DNA of 64,000 nt from Flagellimonas aurea (GCF_017313785.1 NZ_JAFLNL010000001.1:310001-374000); one strand, 5' to 3'. Shown: positions 55,143-63,324, counted from the first letter of the stretch. The notes: generated by a model not told the origin, from the sequence alone. Program-made: numbers and translations.

Positions 55143-55203
55143 TTTCATTTCTTAACGGACGGGATACCAAAAAAATAGCATCCCAGCATTTTGTACAGTA
55201 AAG

Positions 55204-55219
55204 GGCAAAGCCTGTGCCA
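55204..55219 (-). promoter_or_regulatory. Sigma-54 (RpoN) promoter
   Basis: On the minus strand TGGCAC (55219-55214), five bases, then TTGCC (55208-55204) match the consensus TGGCAC-N5-TTGCW, with the invariant GG and GC exactly 10 nt apart. The start of transcription should be near 55192, about 50 nt before the Gre/Rnk-like ATG. Two NtrC-family activators are encoded within 5 kb. Confidence 0.8.
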
Positions 55220-55308
55220 TTTGGATATGTTACGAGTGGATTTTAATTTTATTTAATTGATTATCAATCAACTATAAATAAAATCATATTAAATAAAAGA
55301 AGTCGGTG

Positions 55309-55343
55309 CGGGTAATTTTTACCCGGCCGGGGCAGAATGCCCC
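55309..55343 (-). terminator. Double hairpin downstream of second ntrC-type gene
   Basis: GGGGCA/TGCCCC (55329-55334, 55338-55343) and CGGGTAA/TTACCCG (55309-55315, 55319-55325) form two adjacent perfect hairpins 6 nt after the stop at 55349. Confidence 0.6.
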
Positions 55344-55348
55344 AGCGA

Positions 55349-56674
55349 TTATTTGAGTTTTTCGCGAAGTGTTTTTCGGTTGATCCCCAAAATTTCGGCG
55401 GCCTTGGTCTTGTTGCCCTGAACGGATAGAAGAACCTCCTGAATATATTCCCTTTCTTTTTCCTGAAGCGTTTTAAAACCCTTATCGGGAAAGTCGATTT
55501 TATACTTTAATTCATCGGGAAGGTGTTCCAATGTAATCTTGCCATCGCACATGATCACGGCGCGCTGCACCACATTTTCCAGTTCCCGGATATTCCCTGG
55601 CCATGAATATCGTTCCAGAACATCAAGAGCATCCTCGGTAATGCGGACAAAACGATCTTTGTACTCAATGCCGTACTTCTGCATAAATTTATCGACCAAC
55701 AAAGTAATATCGGAAATACGTTCCCTGAGCGGTGGCACCTCTACGGTAACCACGGAAAGACGGTAAAAAAGGTCTTCACGAAAGGTTTTCTTTTGGATCA
55801 GCTCATTCAAGTCGCTATTGGTTGCAGCAATGACCCGAACATCCAATTTTTCAGGTTTTTGCGAACCGATCTTGGTCACTTCTTTTTCTTGAAGCACCCT
55901 CAATAATCGATTTTGAACCGGCAGGCTGGCATTTCCAATTTCATCCAAAAAAATAGTGCCCTTGTGCGCCGCTTGGAAAAATCCATTACGGTTTTCGTTC
56001 GCGCCCGTAAAAGCACCTTTGGTGTAACCGAAAAGTTCGGCTTCCAACAAATTCTCGGGTATGGCCCCACAGTTCACAGCTATAAAAGGCGCCCGTGCGA
56101 ATTTGCCCGAATAATGGATGGCCCGTGCCACTAGTTCTTTTCCCGTGCCGCTCTCTCCACGCACCAAAACCGTGGCCCTGTTGTCCTTTACCCGATCTAT
56201 GATCTCGGTAACTTTTTGGAACGCTTCGGAAGTCCCGATCATATCGGCATAGCCATTGCTGGGGATGGGGTTTACCGTTGGTGTTTTAAAGGTTTCCTTT
56301 GCTTCCTTATGCGCCAAGGCTTTTTTTACGGCCATTTCGAGTTCGGCCTTTGTAAAAGGTTTGGTCAAATAATCGGTCGCCCCATGTTCGATTACGCTGG
56401 AGGCATCTTCAACGGAAGGAAAACCGGTCACCACCAACTTCGGCATATTTGGAAAATGTTCGGCCACATATTTCACCAATTGCAGCCCATCAATATCAGG
56501 CATATTGATATCGGTCACCAACAGGTCTATTTCAGTATCCTTTAAAATGTATAATGCCTCCTTTACCGAAATGGCCTTGTACGTGTGATAGTCCATCGAT
56601 TTTAAATGCCGTTGTAGCAGCTCCAAAATATCGATGTCGTCATCAACCAGCAATATGTTCTCCTTTTTCAACAA
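55349..56674 (-). CDS. Sigma-54-dependent response regulator (NtrC/AtoC-like)
   Basis: A 441-aa regulator with receiver D55 in LLVTDINMPD, K in YLTKPF, AAA+ Walker A GESGTGKELVA, the canonical contact loop GAFTGA, Walker B GTIFLDEIGN, arginine finger region FREDLFYRLS and the C-terminal Fis-type HTH KTKAAEILGINRKTLREKL. It lies 5 nt after its kinase gene in the same operon. The intact GAFTGA loop makes it the better candidate activator of the sigma-54 promoter about 130 nt beyond its own 3' end. Confidence 0.95.
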   Translation of the reverse strand: MLKKENILLVDDDIDILELLQRHLKSMDYHTYKAISVKEALYILKDTEIDLLVTDINMPDIDGLQLVKYVAEHFPNMPKLVVTGFPSVEDASSVIEHGATDYLTKPFTKAELEMAVKKALAHKEAKETFKTPTVNPIPSNGYADMIGTSEAFQKVTEIIDRVKDNRATVLVRGESGTGKELVARAIHYSGKFARAPFIAVNCGAIPENLLEAELFGYTKGAFTGANENRNGFFQAAHKGTIFLDEIGNASLPVQNRLLRVLQEKEVTKIGSQKPEKLDVRVIAATNSDLNELIQKKTFREDLFYRLSVVTVEVPPLRERISDITLLVDKFMQKYGIEYKDRFVRITEDALDVLERYSWPGNIRELENVVQRAVIMCDGKITLEHLPDELKYKIDFPDKGFKTLQEKEREYIQEVLLSVQGNKTKAAEILGINRKTLREKLK

Positions 56675-56679
56675 GGCGC

Positions 56680-57771
56680 TTACTTTTTTGGGAATTTTAA
56701 TGTAAAGATAGTTCCTGTTGGGGTATTTGGCCTAACTGCAATACTCCCTTGGTGACTCTGTACAATGCCGTGCACTACACTAAGTCCCAATCCCGATCCC
56801 TCGCCCACGGGTTTGGTAGTAAAAAAGGGGTCGAAAATATGTGCTTTGGATGCTTCCGGTATGCCAGGGCCTTGGTCGGCAATTTTTAAAATGACATGGT
56901 CTTTTTCCATCATCAAAGAAACGGAAATAACGCTTTTGGGCGGCGCAAAATAGATGGCGTTCACAATAAGATTGAAGACCACTTGGGTCAGCTGGATTTT
57001 ATCGATACGAAGTTCGATGGTGTCCTGGGAATGTTGAAATTCGCAGGCTACCTCATTTTGGCGCAACGTGGTCCGTAACATGTTGATGGCTTCCTCTATT
57101 ACCTCTACCACATTGATGACTTCCCGTGTTTCGGGCATTTCGCAGGCAAAGAACATCAGCTTTTTGACCACTTCGCGAGAAAATATGGTGTTGGTGATGA
57201 TCTTGTCCAAATCTTTGGACGCTTGTGGGTCATTGCTGACGCGCTCCTTCAACAACTCGGTGAAACCAAGAATATTGGCCAGTGGCGTATTGAGCTCATG
57301 GGCGATTCCGGCTGTGATCTCTCCCAGGATACGCAGCCGATCGGATTGTTCCACTTGTCGGCGTATATGCTCTTCCTTTTCCTTGATTTCCTTCCGCTCC
57401 AACAGATTGCCCACTTTTAGGCACACATTGTCCAACAGTTGCTGTTCTTCCTCCAAAAAATCCTTGAGTTGGTACTTGGGGGAGGGATACCCCACTTTGA
57501 TTTCACCCCTGGGTTTATTGAACACGGTGATGAACGACTCCAAAAACACGTAGTCTTCTCCTTTCTCCTCCGTCTTTATAAAATAATCAGAGTTGGACAA
57601 GAGCACATAAGTGTCCTCATTAAACTGCCAAGCACGCTGCAAACACTGTACAATGCCGAGCAATGCGGTTTCCATATCATCGTAATCACAGTTTACAATG
57701 AGGGAAGTTACCTCGTACAAACAGGTAAGTTCCTTGATACGTTCCTTTAGCTTTTGTTCGGCAGTGAGCAT
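56680..57771 (-). CDS. Soluble sensor histidine kinase, GAF-like input
   Basis: A 363-aa kinase with no membrane segment. The N-terminal 130 residues resemble a GAF domain (LTCLYEVTSLIVNCDY, VGYPSPKYQLKDFLEEEQQL), followed by a helical linker, the H-box ITAGIAHELNTPLANI with H158, an HATPase_c N-box FNLIVNAIYFAPP, G1 DQGPGIPEAS and G2 GEGSGLGLSV. So it senses a cytoplasmic cue and phosphorylates the response regulator 5 nt downstream. Its start is preceded by AAGGAGG (57777-57783 on the minus strand), five bases before the ATG, an exceptionally good Shine-Dalgarno for this phylum. Confidence 0.93.
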   Translation of the reverse strand: MLTAEQKLKERIKELTCLYEVTSLIVNCDYDDMETALLGIVQCLQRAWQFNEDTYVLLSNSDYFIKTEEKGEDYVFLESFITVFNKPRGEIKVGYPSPKYQLKDFLEEEQQLLDNVCLKVGNLLERKEIKEKEEHIRRQVEQSDRLRILGEITAGIAHELNTPLANILGFTELLKERVSNDPQASKDLDKIITNTIFSREVVKKLMFFACEMPETREVINVVEVIEEAINMLRTTLRQNEVACEFQHSQDTIELRIDKIQLTQVVFNLIVNAIYFAPPKSVISVSLMMEKDHVILKIADQGPGIPEASKAHIFDPFFTTKPVGEGSGLGLSVVHGIVQSHQGSIAVRPNTPTGTIFTLKFPKK

Positions 57772-57989
57772 ATTTTCCTCCTTTGTGGCAAATTAGTGAA
57801 TTCTTGAAAGCATTTGGCCCAGGTATAAAAAAGTTAGCACAATCCGACTCCTATTACTTCCTAATTTATTCCCAAAACCACTCGCAATCAAATCCTTATT
57901 GCTAACTTAAGAACCGTTCAGCTACAAATTCCCCCTACTTGATGATTATAAAAACCATCCTCCTCCAAAAGGATGGAAAATTTGTTCCT

Positions 57990-59171
57990 ATGAAATTAAA
58001 GATTGTATTCTTCTGCATCCTGTTCCATCACTTTTCCTTTTCACAAAGCCCTGAACAGGATACCAAAATTTTGGAAAAAAGCCTTGAGCGAATGTTGGAG
58101 CTCCAGAGCGTTGCCTATGATTCACAAAAGGAAGCGGAAGAGAGCAATGTAACCTACCTCACACATGAGGATTTTATTTATTTTGATTTGAAATCAGGGT
58201 CTCTTTTAAAAACACCAAGGTATTATTTGGGAAATGATGAGGATAAATTATTGTACGATGGCAAAAGACAGCTACTAAGCTCTAAAAAGAAAAAGCTTGT
58301 TATGGTCAACGAAAAACCCCTTGTCAACAATCCGCTTTTATTAACGTTTGTACCCATAAGGAACTTTTTGGCAGAGGTGTTGACAAACCATTCCACTACC
58401 ATGGAGCTCATTGACAACAAGGTTTCAAACGATGATCATGAATTTAAAATAACCATACACAATGGTTGGTTTGATTGGGAAAGGCGAAAAATAACACAGA
58501 AGGAGGATTATGAGGACAGCAAGTATGTTTTACACATATATAAGGACCATCTGTTGCCCAAACGAATGAAAATGGAAAATGGAAGCACAGGCCATATTAC
58601 CCGGACGTTTTATAATTATAGATTTGATTATGTAAAGCCAAAGGAGTTCTGGGAAGGCAATGAACTACCTGATTACAAACGCGTTTCATTAACGGAGTTT
58701 TTCCAAACTCACGACAATGACAAAGGTGATAATGAGAATTCTGCCAATACAGCCGCAGTAAAAAACCTTGAACTACCGGATATGGCCAGTGATGATCTGA
58801 TTAAGCCCTTTGGCTTTAAGGGCCAGGTCGTTATGTTAGAGTTTTGGTTTAGGAATTGCGGGCCATGTATCAAGGCCGTTCCATCCATCAATATGCTCCA
58901 TATGAAGTATGGGAATAAAGGATTAAAGATATTCGGCGTCGAGTTCAGAGAGCAAGAAGCATCCCTCCACTCACTTAAAACTTATAAAACAAAGATCAAT
59001 ATGCTTTATCCCAGTTTGTACATGGGTGGTCCGTTAGCTAAATCTTTAAATGTTCAGGCTGGACCGACGATTGTAATTATTGACAAAAAGGGGGGAGTAA
59101 TTTATAACGAGGCAGGTTATAATGAAAAAAAGGTTTCCAGTGTTTTAAGCAACTCATTAAATCTAGAGTAA
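57990..59171 (+). CDS. TlpA-like thioredoxin-fold protein, exported
   Basis: A 393-aa protein with signal peptide (MKLKIVFFCILFHHFSFSQ). The N-terminal 250 residues form a beta-rich domain found in Bacteroidota before redoxin domains (DFIYFDLKSGSLLKTPRYYL). The C-terminal 130 residues are a TlpA/AhpC-type thioredoxin domain with the active site NCGPCIKAVPSINML, preceded by FGFKGQVVMLEFWF, and the cis-proline region QAGPTIVIID. It probably reduces or isomerises disulfides in the periplasm. An ATG at 57939 is in frame but adds 17 residues in front of the signal. Confidence 0.88.
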   Translation: MKLKIVFFCILFHHFSFSQSPEQDTKILEKSLERMLELQSVAYDSQKEAEESNVTYLTHEDFIYFDLKSGSLLKTPRYYLGNDEDKLLYDGKRQLLSSKKKKLVMVNEKPLVNNPLLLTFVPIRNFLAEVLTNHSTTMELIDNKVSNDDHEFKITIHNGWFDWERRKITQKEDYEDSKYVLHIYKDHLLPKRMKMENGSTGHITRTFYNYRFDYVKPKEFWEGNELPDYKRVSLTEFFQTHDNDKGDNENSANTAAVKNLELPDMASDDLIKPFGFKGQVVMLEFWFRNCGPCIKAVPSINMLHMKYGNKGLKIFGVEFREQEASLHSLKTYKTKINMLYPSLYMGGPLAKSLNVQAGPTIVIIDKKGGVIYNEAGYNEKKVSSVLSNSLNLE

Positions 59172-59227
59172 CATGTGATTTACGCAATTACGGATGTAAT
59201 CCCCTTTTGTATTGCCGCATACGAAAA

Positions 59228-59270
59228 AACCCTTCCAATTCTATGACTTGGAAGGGTTCTAAATTTTTAA
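59228..59270. terminator. Bidirectional terminator between convergent genes
   Basis: Perfect 11-bp arms AACCCTTCCAA (59228-59238) and TTGGAAGGGTT (59248-59258), 9-nt loop, flanked by A-rich sequence on the left and TCTAAATTTTT on the right. It can serve both the thioredoxin-fold gene and the esterase gene. Confidence 0.85.
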
Positions 59271-59294
59271 AGATTCCTTTCGGTGTGAATCGAT

Positions 59295-60503
59295 TTATTT
59301 AAACAACATCGGTGCGAATTCCGACAGATAGATTCTCCAGTTGGACCATGTATGTCCGCCGGTACTTTCACGATAGGTGTAGTCAAAATCGTGTTTGTCC
59401 AGCTCATTTCGCATATCCACGACACTTTGGTACAAGAAATCATCCGTACCACATGCAATCCAATACAGCTCGGGGTCAGCAGCTTTTAAAGCTTCAATCT
59501 GTTCTCCTCTTTTAGAATGATCGACCTCGATTCCAAAACGACTGAGATCAGCAAAGCCCATGCTCATGACACCAATGTAATCGAACAGCTCAGGGTTTTC
59601 AAAAGTGGTGTTCATGGTCTGTAAGCCGCCCATACTCAATCCCGTCAAAGCACGGTTTTCTTTATTGGGCTTTACTTTATAGTGTGATTCTATATACGGG
59701 ATCACATCGTTGACCAAACTTTTTTCGAACATCATATTGGCCATGCCTCCTGCGGGTTGCGTTGAAGGTTCCAACTTAGGACTTACCGTCAAAGCCGCGG
59801 CCTGGTCCGGGTTGCCATTGGTCATCACTACGATCATAGGTTTGGCTTTTCCTGAGTTGATCAAATTGTCCAAGATATGGTTGGCAACCCCAAGGGTTGG
59901 CCATGCCTCTTCGTCTCCACCTCCACCGTGCAATAGGTACAGAACAGGGTAGTTCTCGTTGCTGTCGGCATACCCCGGTGGTGTGTACACATACATTCTA
60001 CGGGTTAGATCCAAGGTCGGGGACTCGTACCAAACTTGGTGAACTGTGCCTTTGGACCCTGTTTTGGCCCAATAAAGTTCGGAGGCTTTCCCAGGAATGT
60101 ACAACACGTTTTCTGTTCGGAATGTGCCGTCACGGGCAACCATCAAATTGGCGGTATCCAACGTATTGACGTCATCTACGACAAAAGTGTAGCCATAAAG
60201 TTCTGGCTCCAACGGTCCGACCGTGGTGGACCAGACACCGTTTTCACCTTTGGTCAGCGCTACGGTCTTTCGGGTCATGGCCATTCCCTCGCCTACCATT
60301 GGCATCCAATTGCCGGATAAGACCACCTTTTCCGCCTTGGGCGCCTTAATTCTAAACGTTACCGTGTTATCATCGGCAATTTCGGGAGAGACCAGTCGCT
60401 CCATGGAACCTACTTCTTGACCAATGGCCGCTAATGGCAGGGTCAAGATTACCAACATCAATTGAATGCGGAACCTACCTAGTTTGTTTACTGTTTTTTT
60501 CAT
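59295..60503 (-). CDS. Secreted CE1-like esterase with N-terminal E-set domain
   Basis: A 402-aa exported alpha/beta hydrolase. A signal peptide covers about residues 1-29 (ending LAAIGQ). An E-set/CBM48-like immunoglobulin-fold domain follows (about 35-125, VTFRIKAPKAEKVVLSGNW), then the esterase domain with PVLYLLHGGGGDEEAWP (oxyanion region), the nucleophile in TGLSMGG, the Asp in ACGTDDF and the His in STGGHTW. The family includes feruloyl/acetyl-xylan and enterochelin esterase relatives, so plant or algal polysaccharide deacylation is likely. Inverted repeats upstream (60547-60591, 60633-60657) may regulate it. Confidence 0.92.
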   Translation of the reverse strand: MKKTVNKLGRFRIQLMLVILTLPLAAIGQEVGSMERLVSPEIADDNTVTFRIKAPKAEKVVLSGNWMPMVGEGMAMTRKTVALTKGENGVWSTTVGPLEPELYGYTFVVDDVNTLDTANLMVARDGTFRTENVLYIPGKASELYWAKTGSKGTVHQVWYESPTLDLTRRMYVYTPPGYADSNENYPVLYLLHGGGGDEEAWPTLGVANHILDNLINSGKAKPMIVVMTNGNPDQAAALTVSPKLEPSTQPAGGMANMMFEKSLVNDVIPYIESHYKVKPNKENRALTGLSMGGLQTMNTTFENPELFDYIGVMSMGFADLSRFGIEVDHSKRGEQIEALKAADPELYWIACGTDDFLYQSVVDMRNELDKHDFDYTYRESTGGHTWSNWRIYLSEFAPMLFK

Positions 60504-60546
60504 CCTGATTTTGTTTAGTTGTTGTTTATGTGTTATTGTTATTGGG

Positions 60547-60591
60547 TTGATTTTTACTTACATCCGTTACGGTCAGCCTAGTAAAAATCAA
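60547..60591. repeat. Nested inverted repeat upstream of esterase gene
   Basis: Perfect 12-bp arms TTGATTTTTACT (60547-60558) and AGTAAAAATCAA (60580-60591) enclose a 21-nt centre that itself contains the dyad CCGTTACGG (60564-60572). It would form a hairpin in the esterase leader RNA or serve as an operator. Confidence 0.6.
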
Positions 60592-60632
60592 ATCATCCCT
60601 GTGAATGATATCACTAAGATATGGTAATTTTT

Positions 60633-60657
60633 TTATTGTAACATTCTGTTACAATAA
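60633..60657. repeat. 25-nt palindrome upstream of esterase gene
   Basis: Perfect 11-bp arms TTATTGTAACA and TGTTACAATAA with a 3-nt centre (TTC). It lies about 130 nt upstream of the esterase ATG and may be an operator or a terminator for transcripts crossing the region. Confidence 0.55.
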
Positions 60658-60762
60658 AGGTTTGGGATAAAAAAATGAAGCTATTTCTGAAGGGGTCTGA
60701 AATTACTTTAAAAGTCAATGGGTTCAAAAAAAGAAAAACTATCCTATGGAAGTTATCCGGTA

Positions 60763-60901
60763 TGCCGATACATAAAGCCGAGAAGGCCACAACTCAACGG
60801 AAAGGTAGAACAATTGCATCCCAAGGACAAATAAAGAGTTTTATCAATTACTGGATTACCCTGATGATCTGAACCTGAGTGGACGTTTGCTCTCAATATT
60901 G
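60763..60901 (+). pseudogene. Decayed IS481-type transposase fragment (frameshifted)
   Basis: In one frame the plus strand reads RYIKPRRPQLNGKVEQLHPK (60766-60825), the conserved segment of the IS481/DDE integrase core that ends with the catalytic Glu. After a stop at 60832 the neighbouring frame continues KEFYQLLDYPDDLNL (from 60833), which is the next part of the same protein family. The rest of the transposase, its upstream Asp motifs and terminal repeats are absent. A separate 65-codon open frame over the same bases is accidental. Confidence 0.75.
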
Positions 60902-61424
60902 AACAACTTGATGTAATATATCAGTTTACTAAAGATCTGGGGCTTGACATGTTTGAAGAAATAGATTTCATCCTCCTTCGAAGGAAATGGCTTCTCCGCC
61001 ATGATCCAGTTGATCCAATTGGCCTTCAAATTCCGACAGCAGTTTTTGATATTTCATGTCCATAATCTTTAAAAAGTACCCCGTGAGCCATTTGTAACTT
61101 TCATAGGTTGGACATAGACCTGGTCTTTGGTTTTTATGAACTCTTGTGGTTTCCCCTACAAAGAGTGGAATTAAACTCAAATTGAACTAAATTTTAATCA
61201 TAAAGCTATGCCAACATCCATTTTTATCATTCAAACAAAACTGTTTTAAACTAATCAAAATCAATGGGGTGTTGTATTTCACAAGCTTGTTCGGGTCAAA
61301 AAAATCCTTTACAGATCCACTTTTTTACATTTTAGAGCCAACTCTGTTAAAAATCAGATTTTTCTTGTTAATTATTCGTTTTAAAATTTTTTACTTTAAA
61401 AGACCATTTTGAAACTGGAAGGGC

Positions 61425-61814
61425 ATGAAAAGATTTGTGGAAACCGAAATTGCGACCATGTGGATAGAAAAGGATATACTATTCTTCATTTGGAAAGAAC
61501 AAGCGTATATAGATCTTTCTGGTGCAAAAAAAGTCGTCGCACAAAGAATAAGGTTACAACAAGGAAAGCCCTATCACATTTTGTGCAGTTTGAAAGGTCT
61601 TAAAAATGTGGACAAGGATGCTTGGCGATACTTGGCAAATGAGGGGACAGGATTGATCAAATGTCTCGTGCTAGTTGCAACCACCCCTTTGGAGCAGGCA
61701 TTCTCCAAATTTATCATTACCAAAATATCGACTGTGTCAACTCAAGTGTTCGAGGATATAAAAGAAGCTGAGCGGTTTATTGTTCACAATCTCTTAAGCG
61801 CAAAATCTAAATAG
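61425..61814 (+). CDS. STAS/SpoIIAA-like protein of unknown function
   Basis: A 129-aa soluble protein with the beta-alpha pattern of STAS or SpoIIAA-like folds: strand pairs TEIATMWIEKDILFFIWKEQ at the start, a helix AKKVVAQRIRLQQGKPYHIL, KNVDKDAWRYLANEGTGLIK, and VLVATTPLEQAFSKFIITK leading into the C-terminal helix with EDIKEAERFIVHNL. No Ser phosphorylation motif is evident. It precedes an AraC-type regulator by 21 nt on the same strand, so it probably acts as partner or regulator of it. The long AT-rich region upstream shows no clear promoter. Confidence 0.72.
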   Translation: MKRFVETEIATMWIEKDILFFIWKEQAYIDLSGAKKVVAQRIRLQQGKPYHILCSLKGLKNVDKDAWRYLANEGTGLIKCLVLVATTPLEQAFSKFIITKISTVSTQVFEDIKEAERFIVHNLLSAKSK

Positions 61815-61835
61815 TATCAATATAAAATTTTAATC

Positions 61836-62798
61836 ATGGACCGACCGGAAAACAAAAAAAGACTGGAAGACATTTTCTCCCAATTGGTCAAAATCTCCAA
61901 TGGGAATTTCTCGTATCAGATCAATCGGTCGGACAATGATGATATCTTGGAAGCTTTGACCTTTTTGACCAACAGTGCCAGCGAAGAAATAAAGGATGCC
62001 TTTAGGCACCAAGCATTCGTCAACCTTCACAATTCCTACCACTTAGTCGTTCAAATGTTCTTTGAAATCAACGATAGTGGCCAGATAATAAAAACGAACT
62101 ATAAAGTGGAAGAATTGCTAGGATATGATAAAACGGCCTTGCTTGATACTCCATTCATTAATCTATTGACCAATGATTCCCGAAAAGGATGGAAAAAATT
62201 ATTGAAGGAATTGAACCGTTCCTCTATTTCGGAAATGACCGTAAACCTGACCTTTATGGAACAATCGGGGTTGGAGCTACCTGCTCATTGCCATATCATT
62301 CGTTTTCTGAATAATACAAATAATAAAGAAAGAACCATCATAACCAGTTTTGATATGGTCCAAAATAAAGGAATTAAGGAAAGAAAGATAAAAAAGAAGG
62401 TAGAGCTACAACTGCAGGATCATAAACTTCTATCTAAAAAGATGGACAAAGAAGAGCCTCTCCTCAATATGGTCGACTTTGATAACCTAAGAAGGGTAAA
62501 GGATTATATTCTGGACAATTTGGACGAACCCTTGCCATCAATAAAAACCCTTGCCCAATTATGCTGGACCAACGAATACAAATTCAAGAGGGGGTTCAAG
62601 GAATTATATGCTATGACTCCCTTTCAATATCAAAAAAATGAGCGACTCAGAAGAGCCCATGTTTTGATAGAACACTCCAATAAGACCATCGGTTCCATCG
62701 CAAAAATGGTAGGATTTAAAAAGGGTAACCATTTAGCCCGAGAGTTCAAAAAAAAGTATGGATATAGTCCCACAGCATTGAGAAAATCGTCAAAATAA
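61836..62798 (+). CDS. Soluble HAMP-PAS-AraC transcriptional regulator
   Basis: A 320-aa cytoplasmic regulator. Residues 5-55 look like a HAMP linker without membrane helices (LVKISNGNFSYQINRSDNDD). Residues 65-180 form a PAS domain (MFFEINDSGQIIKTNYKVEE, LLGYDKTALLDTPFINLLT). Residues 215-318 are a C-terminal AraC-type DNA-binding domain with two helix-turn-helix units (SIKTLAQLCWTNEYKFKRGF, IGSIAKMVGFKKGNHLAREF). The ligand is unknown. It may control the MauE-like operon 76 nt downstream or the upstream STAS-like gene. Confidence 0.88.
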   Translation: MDRPENKKRLEDIFSQLVKISNGNFSYQINRSDNDDILEALTFLTNSASEEIKDAFRHQAFVNLHNSYHLVVQMFFEINDSGQIIKTNYKVEELLGYDKTALLDTPFINLLTNDSRKGWKKLLKELNRSSISEMTVNLTFMEQSGLELPAHCHIIRFLNNTNNKERTIITSFDMVQNKGIKERKIKKKVELQLQDHKLLSKKMDKEEPLLNMVDFDNLRRVKDYILDNLDEPLPSIKTLAQLCWTNEYKFKRGFKELYAMTPFQYQKNERLRRAHVLIEHSNKTIGSIAKMVGFKKGNHLAREFKKKYGYSPTALRKSSK

Positions 62799-62850
62799 TC
62801 CTTCTCAGAGCCAAAATAATCCCTTAGGGATCCATCACACTCCTTAATTT

Positions 62851-62879
62851 TACATTGTAAATCAGATAGTTACAATGTA
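62851..62879. promoter_or_regulatory. Inverted repeat overlapping the MauE-like start codon
   Basis: Perfect 10-bp arms TACATTGTAA (62851-62860) and TTACAATGTA (62870-62879), 9-nt spacer. The ATG at 62875 lies inside the right arm, so a protein bound here, or the RNA hairpin, would block translation or transcription. Confidence 0.5.
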
Positions 62880-63324
62880 CAGTGTAAAAAACATAAAAGC
62901 TAAGGGGGTCATCGTAGAGCTGATATGCTTCCTATATGTTTTGCTTTTTGTCTATGCGGCCACAAGCAAACTGATGGACTTTGAACAGTTCAGGGTACAA
63001 TTGGGGCAATCTCCAATATTGACAGCATACGCAAATTGGGTGGCATGGCTTGTTCCACTTGCTGAATATATGCTGGCCATACTATTATCAATGAAATCCA
63101 CCCGATATAAGGCTCTTTTTATGACATTGGGCCTGATGACCATGTTCACAACCTATATCATATTGGTGCTGAACTTCAGTGACTACATCCCTTGCTCCTG
63201 TGGGGGAGTTCTGGAAGATTTAGGATGGACGGAGCACATTGTATTTAATCTGTTCTTTTGGGTGCTTTCCATTATTGCCATCCTACAATTGACAAACTAT
63301 TCAACCCGTAAACCAATCTCAATA
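62875..63324 (+). CDS. MauE/DoxX-family redox-associated membrane protein
   Basis: A 150-aa inner-membrane protein with four predicted helices (about 12-32, 52-69, 82-102 and 119-140). FVYAATSKLMDFEQFRVQLG after TM1 is the Bacteroidota MauE/DoxX signature, and PCSCGGVLEDLGW between TM3 and TM4 carries a CxC pair as in methylamine-utilisation MauE-like proteins that feed disulfide exchange. It overlaps the following gene by the ATGA of its stop (stop 63325-63327), so the two are coupled. The partner redox protein is not obvious in the window. Confidence 0.85.

Larger units (their letters stand above)
60504..61424. other. 921-nt region without a convincing intact gene
   Basis: It holds two inverted repeats next to the esterase gene, a decayed transposase scrap (60763-60901) and nothing else that I could support. 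A minus-strand frame at 60968-61180 (70 codons) starts with residues somewhat like the first helix of RteC-type proteins (MDMKYQKLLSEFEGQLDQLD at its internal Met) but breaks off at once, so at best it is a remnant. The rest up to 61424 is AT-rich with many stops in all frames and no clear promoter box. Confidence 0.6.

Noticed and set aside
60675..60872. A 65-codon plus-strand gene
   Set aside because: It lies over the IS481-type remnant but in a different frame from both conserved segments, so it is accidental.
60968..61180. Minus-strand 70-codon gene with weak RteC-like N-terminal helix
   Set aside because: The resemblance covers only about 20 residues of a generic amphipathic helix, and the frame stops immediately after. 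Too weak to call.
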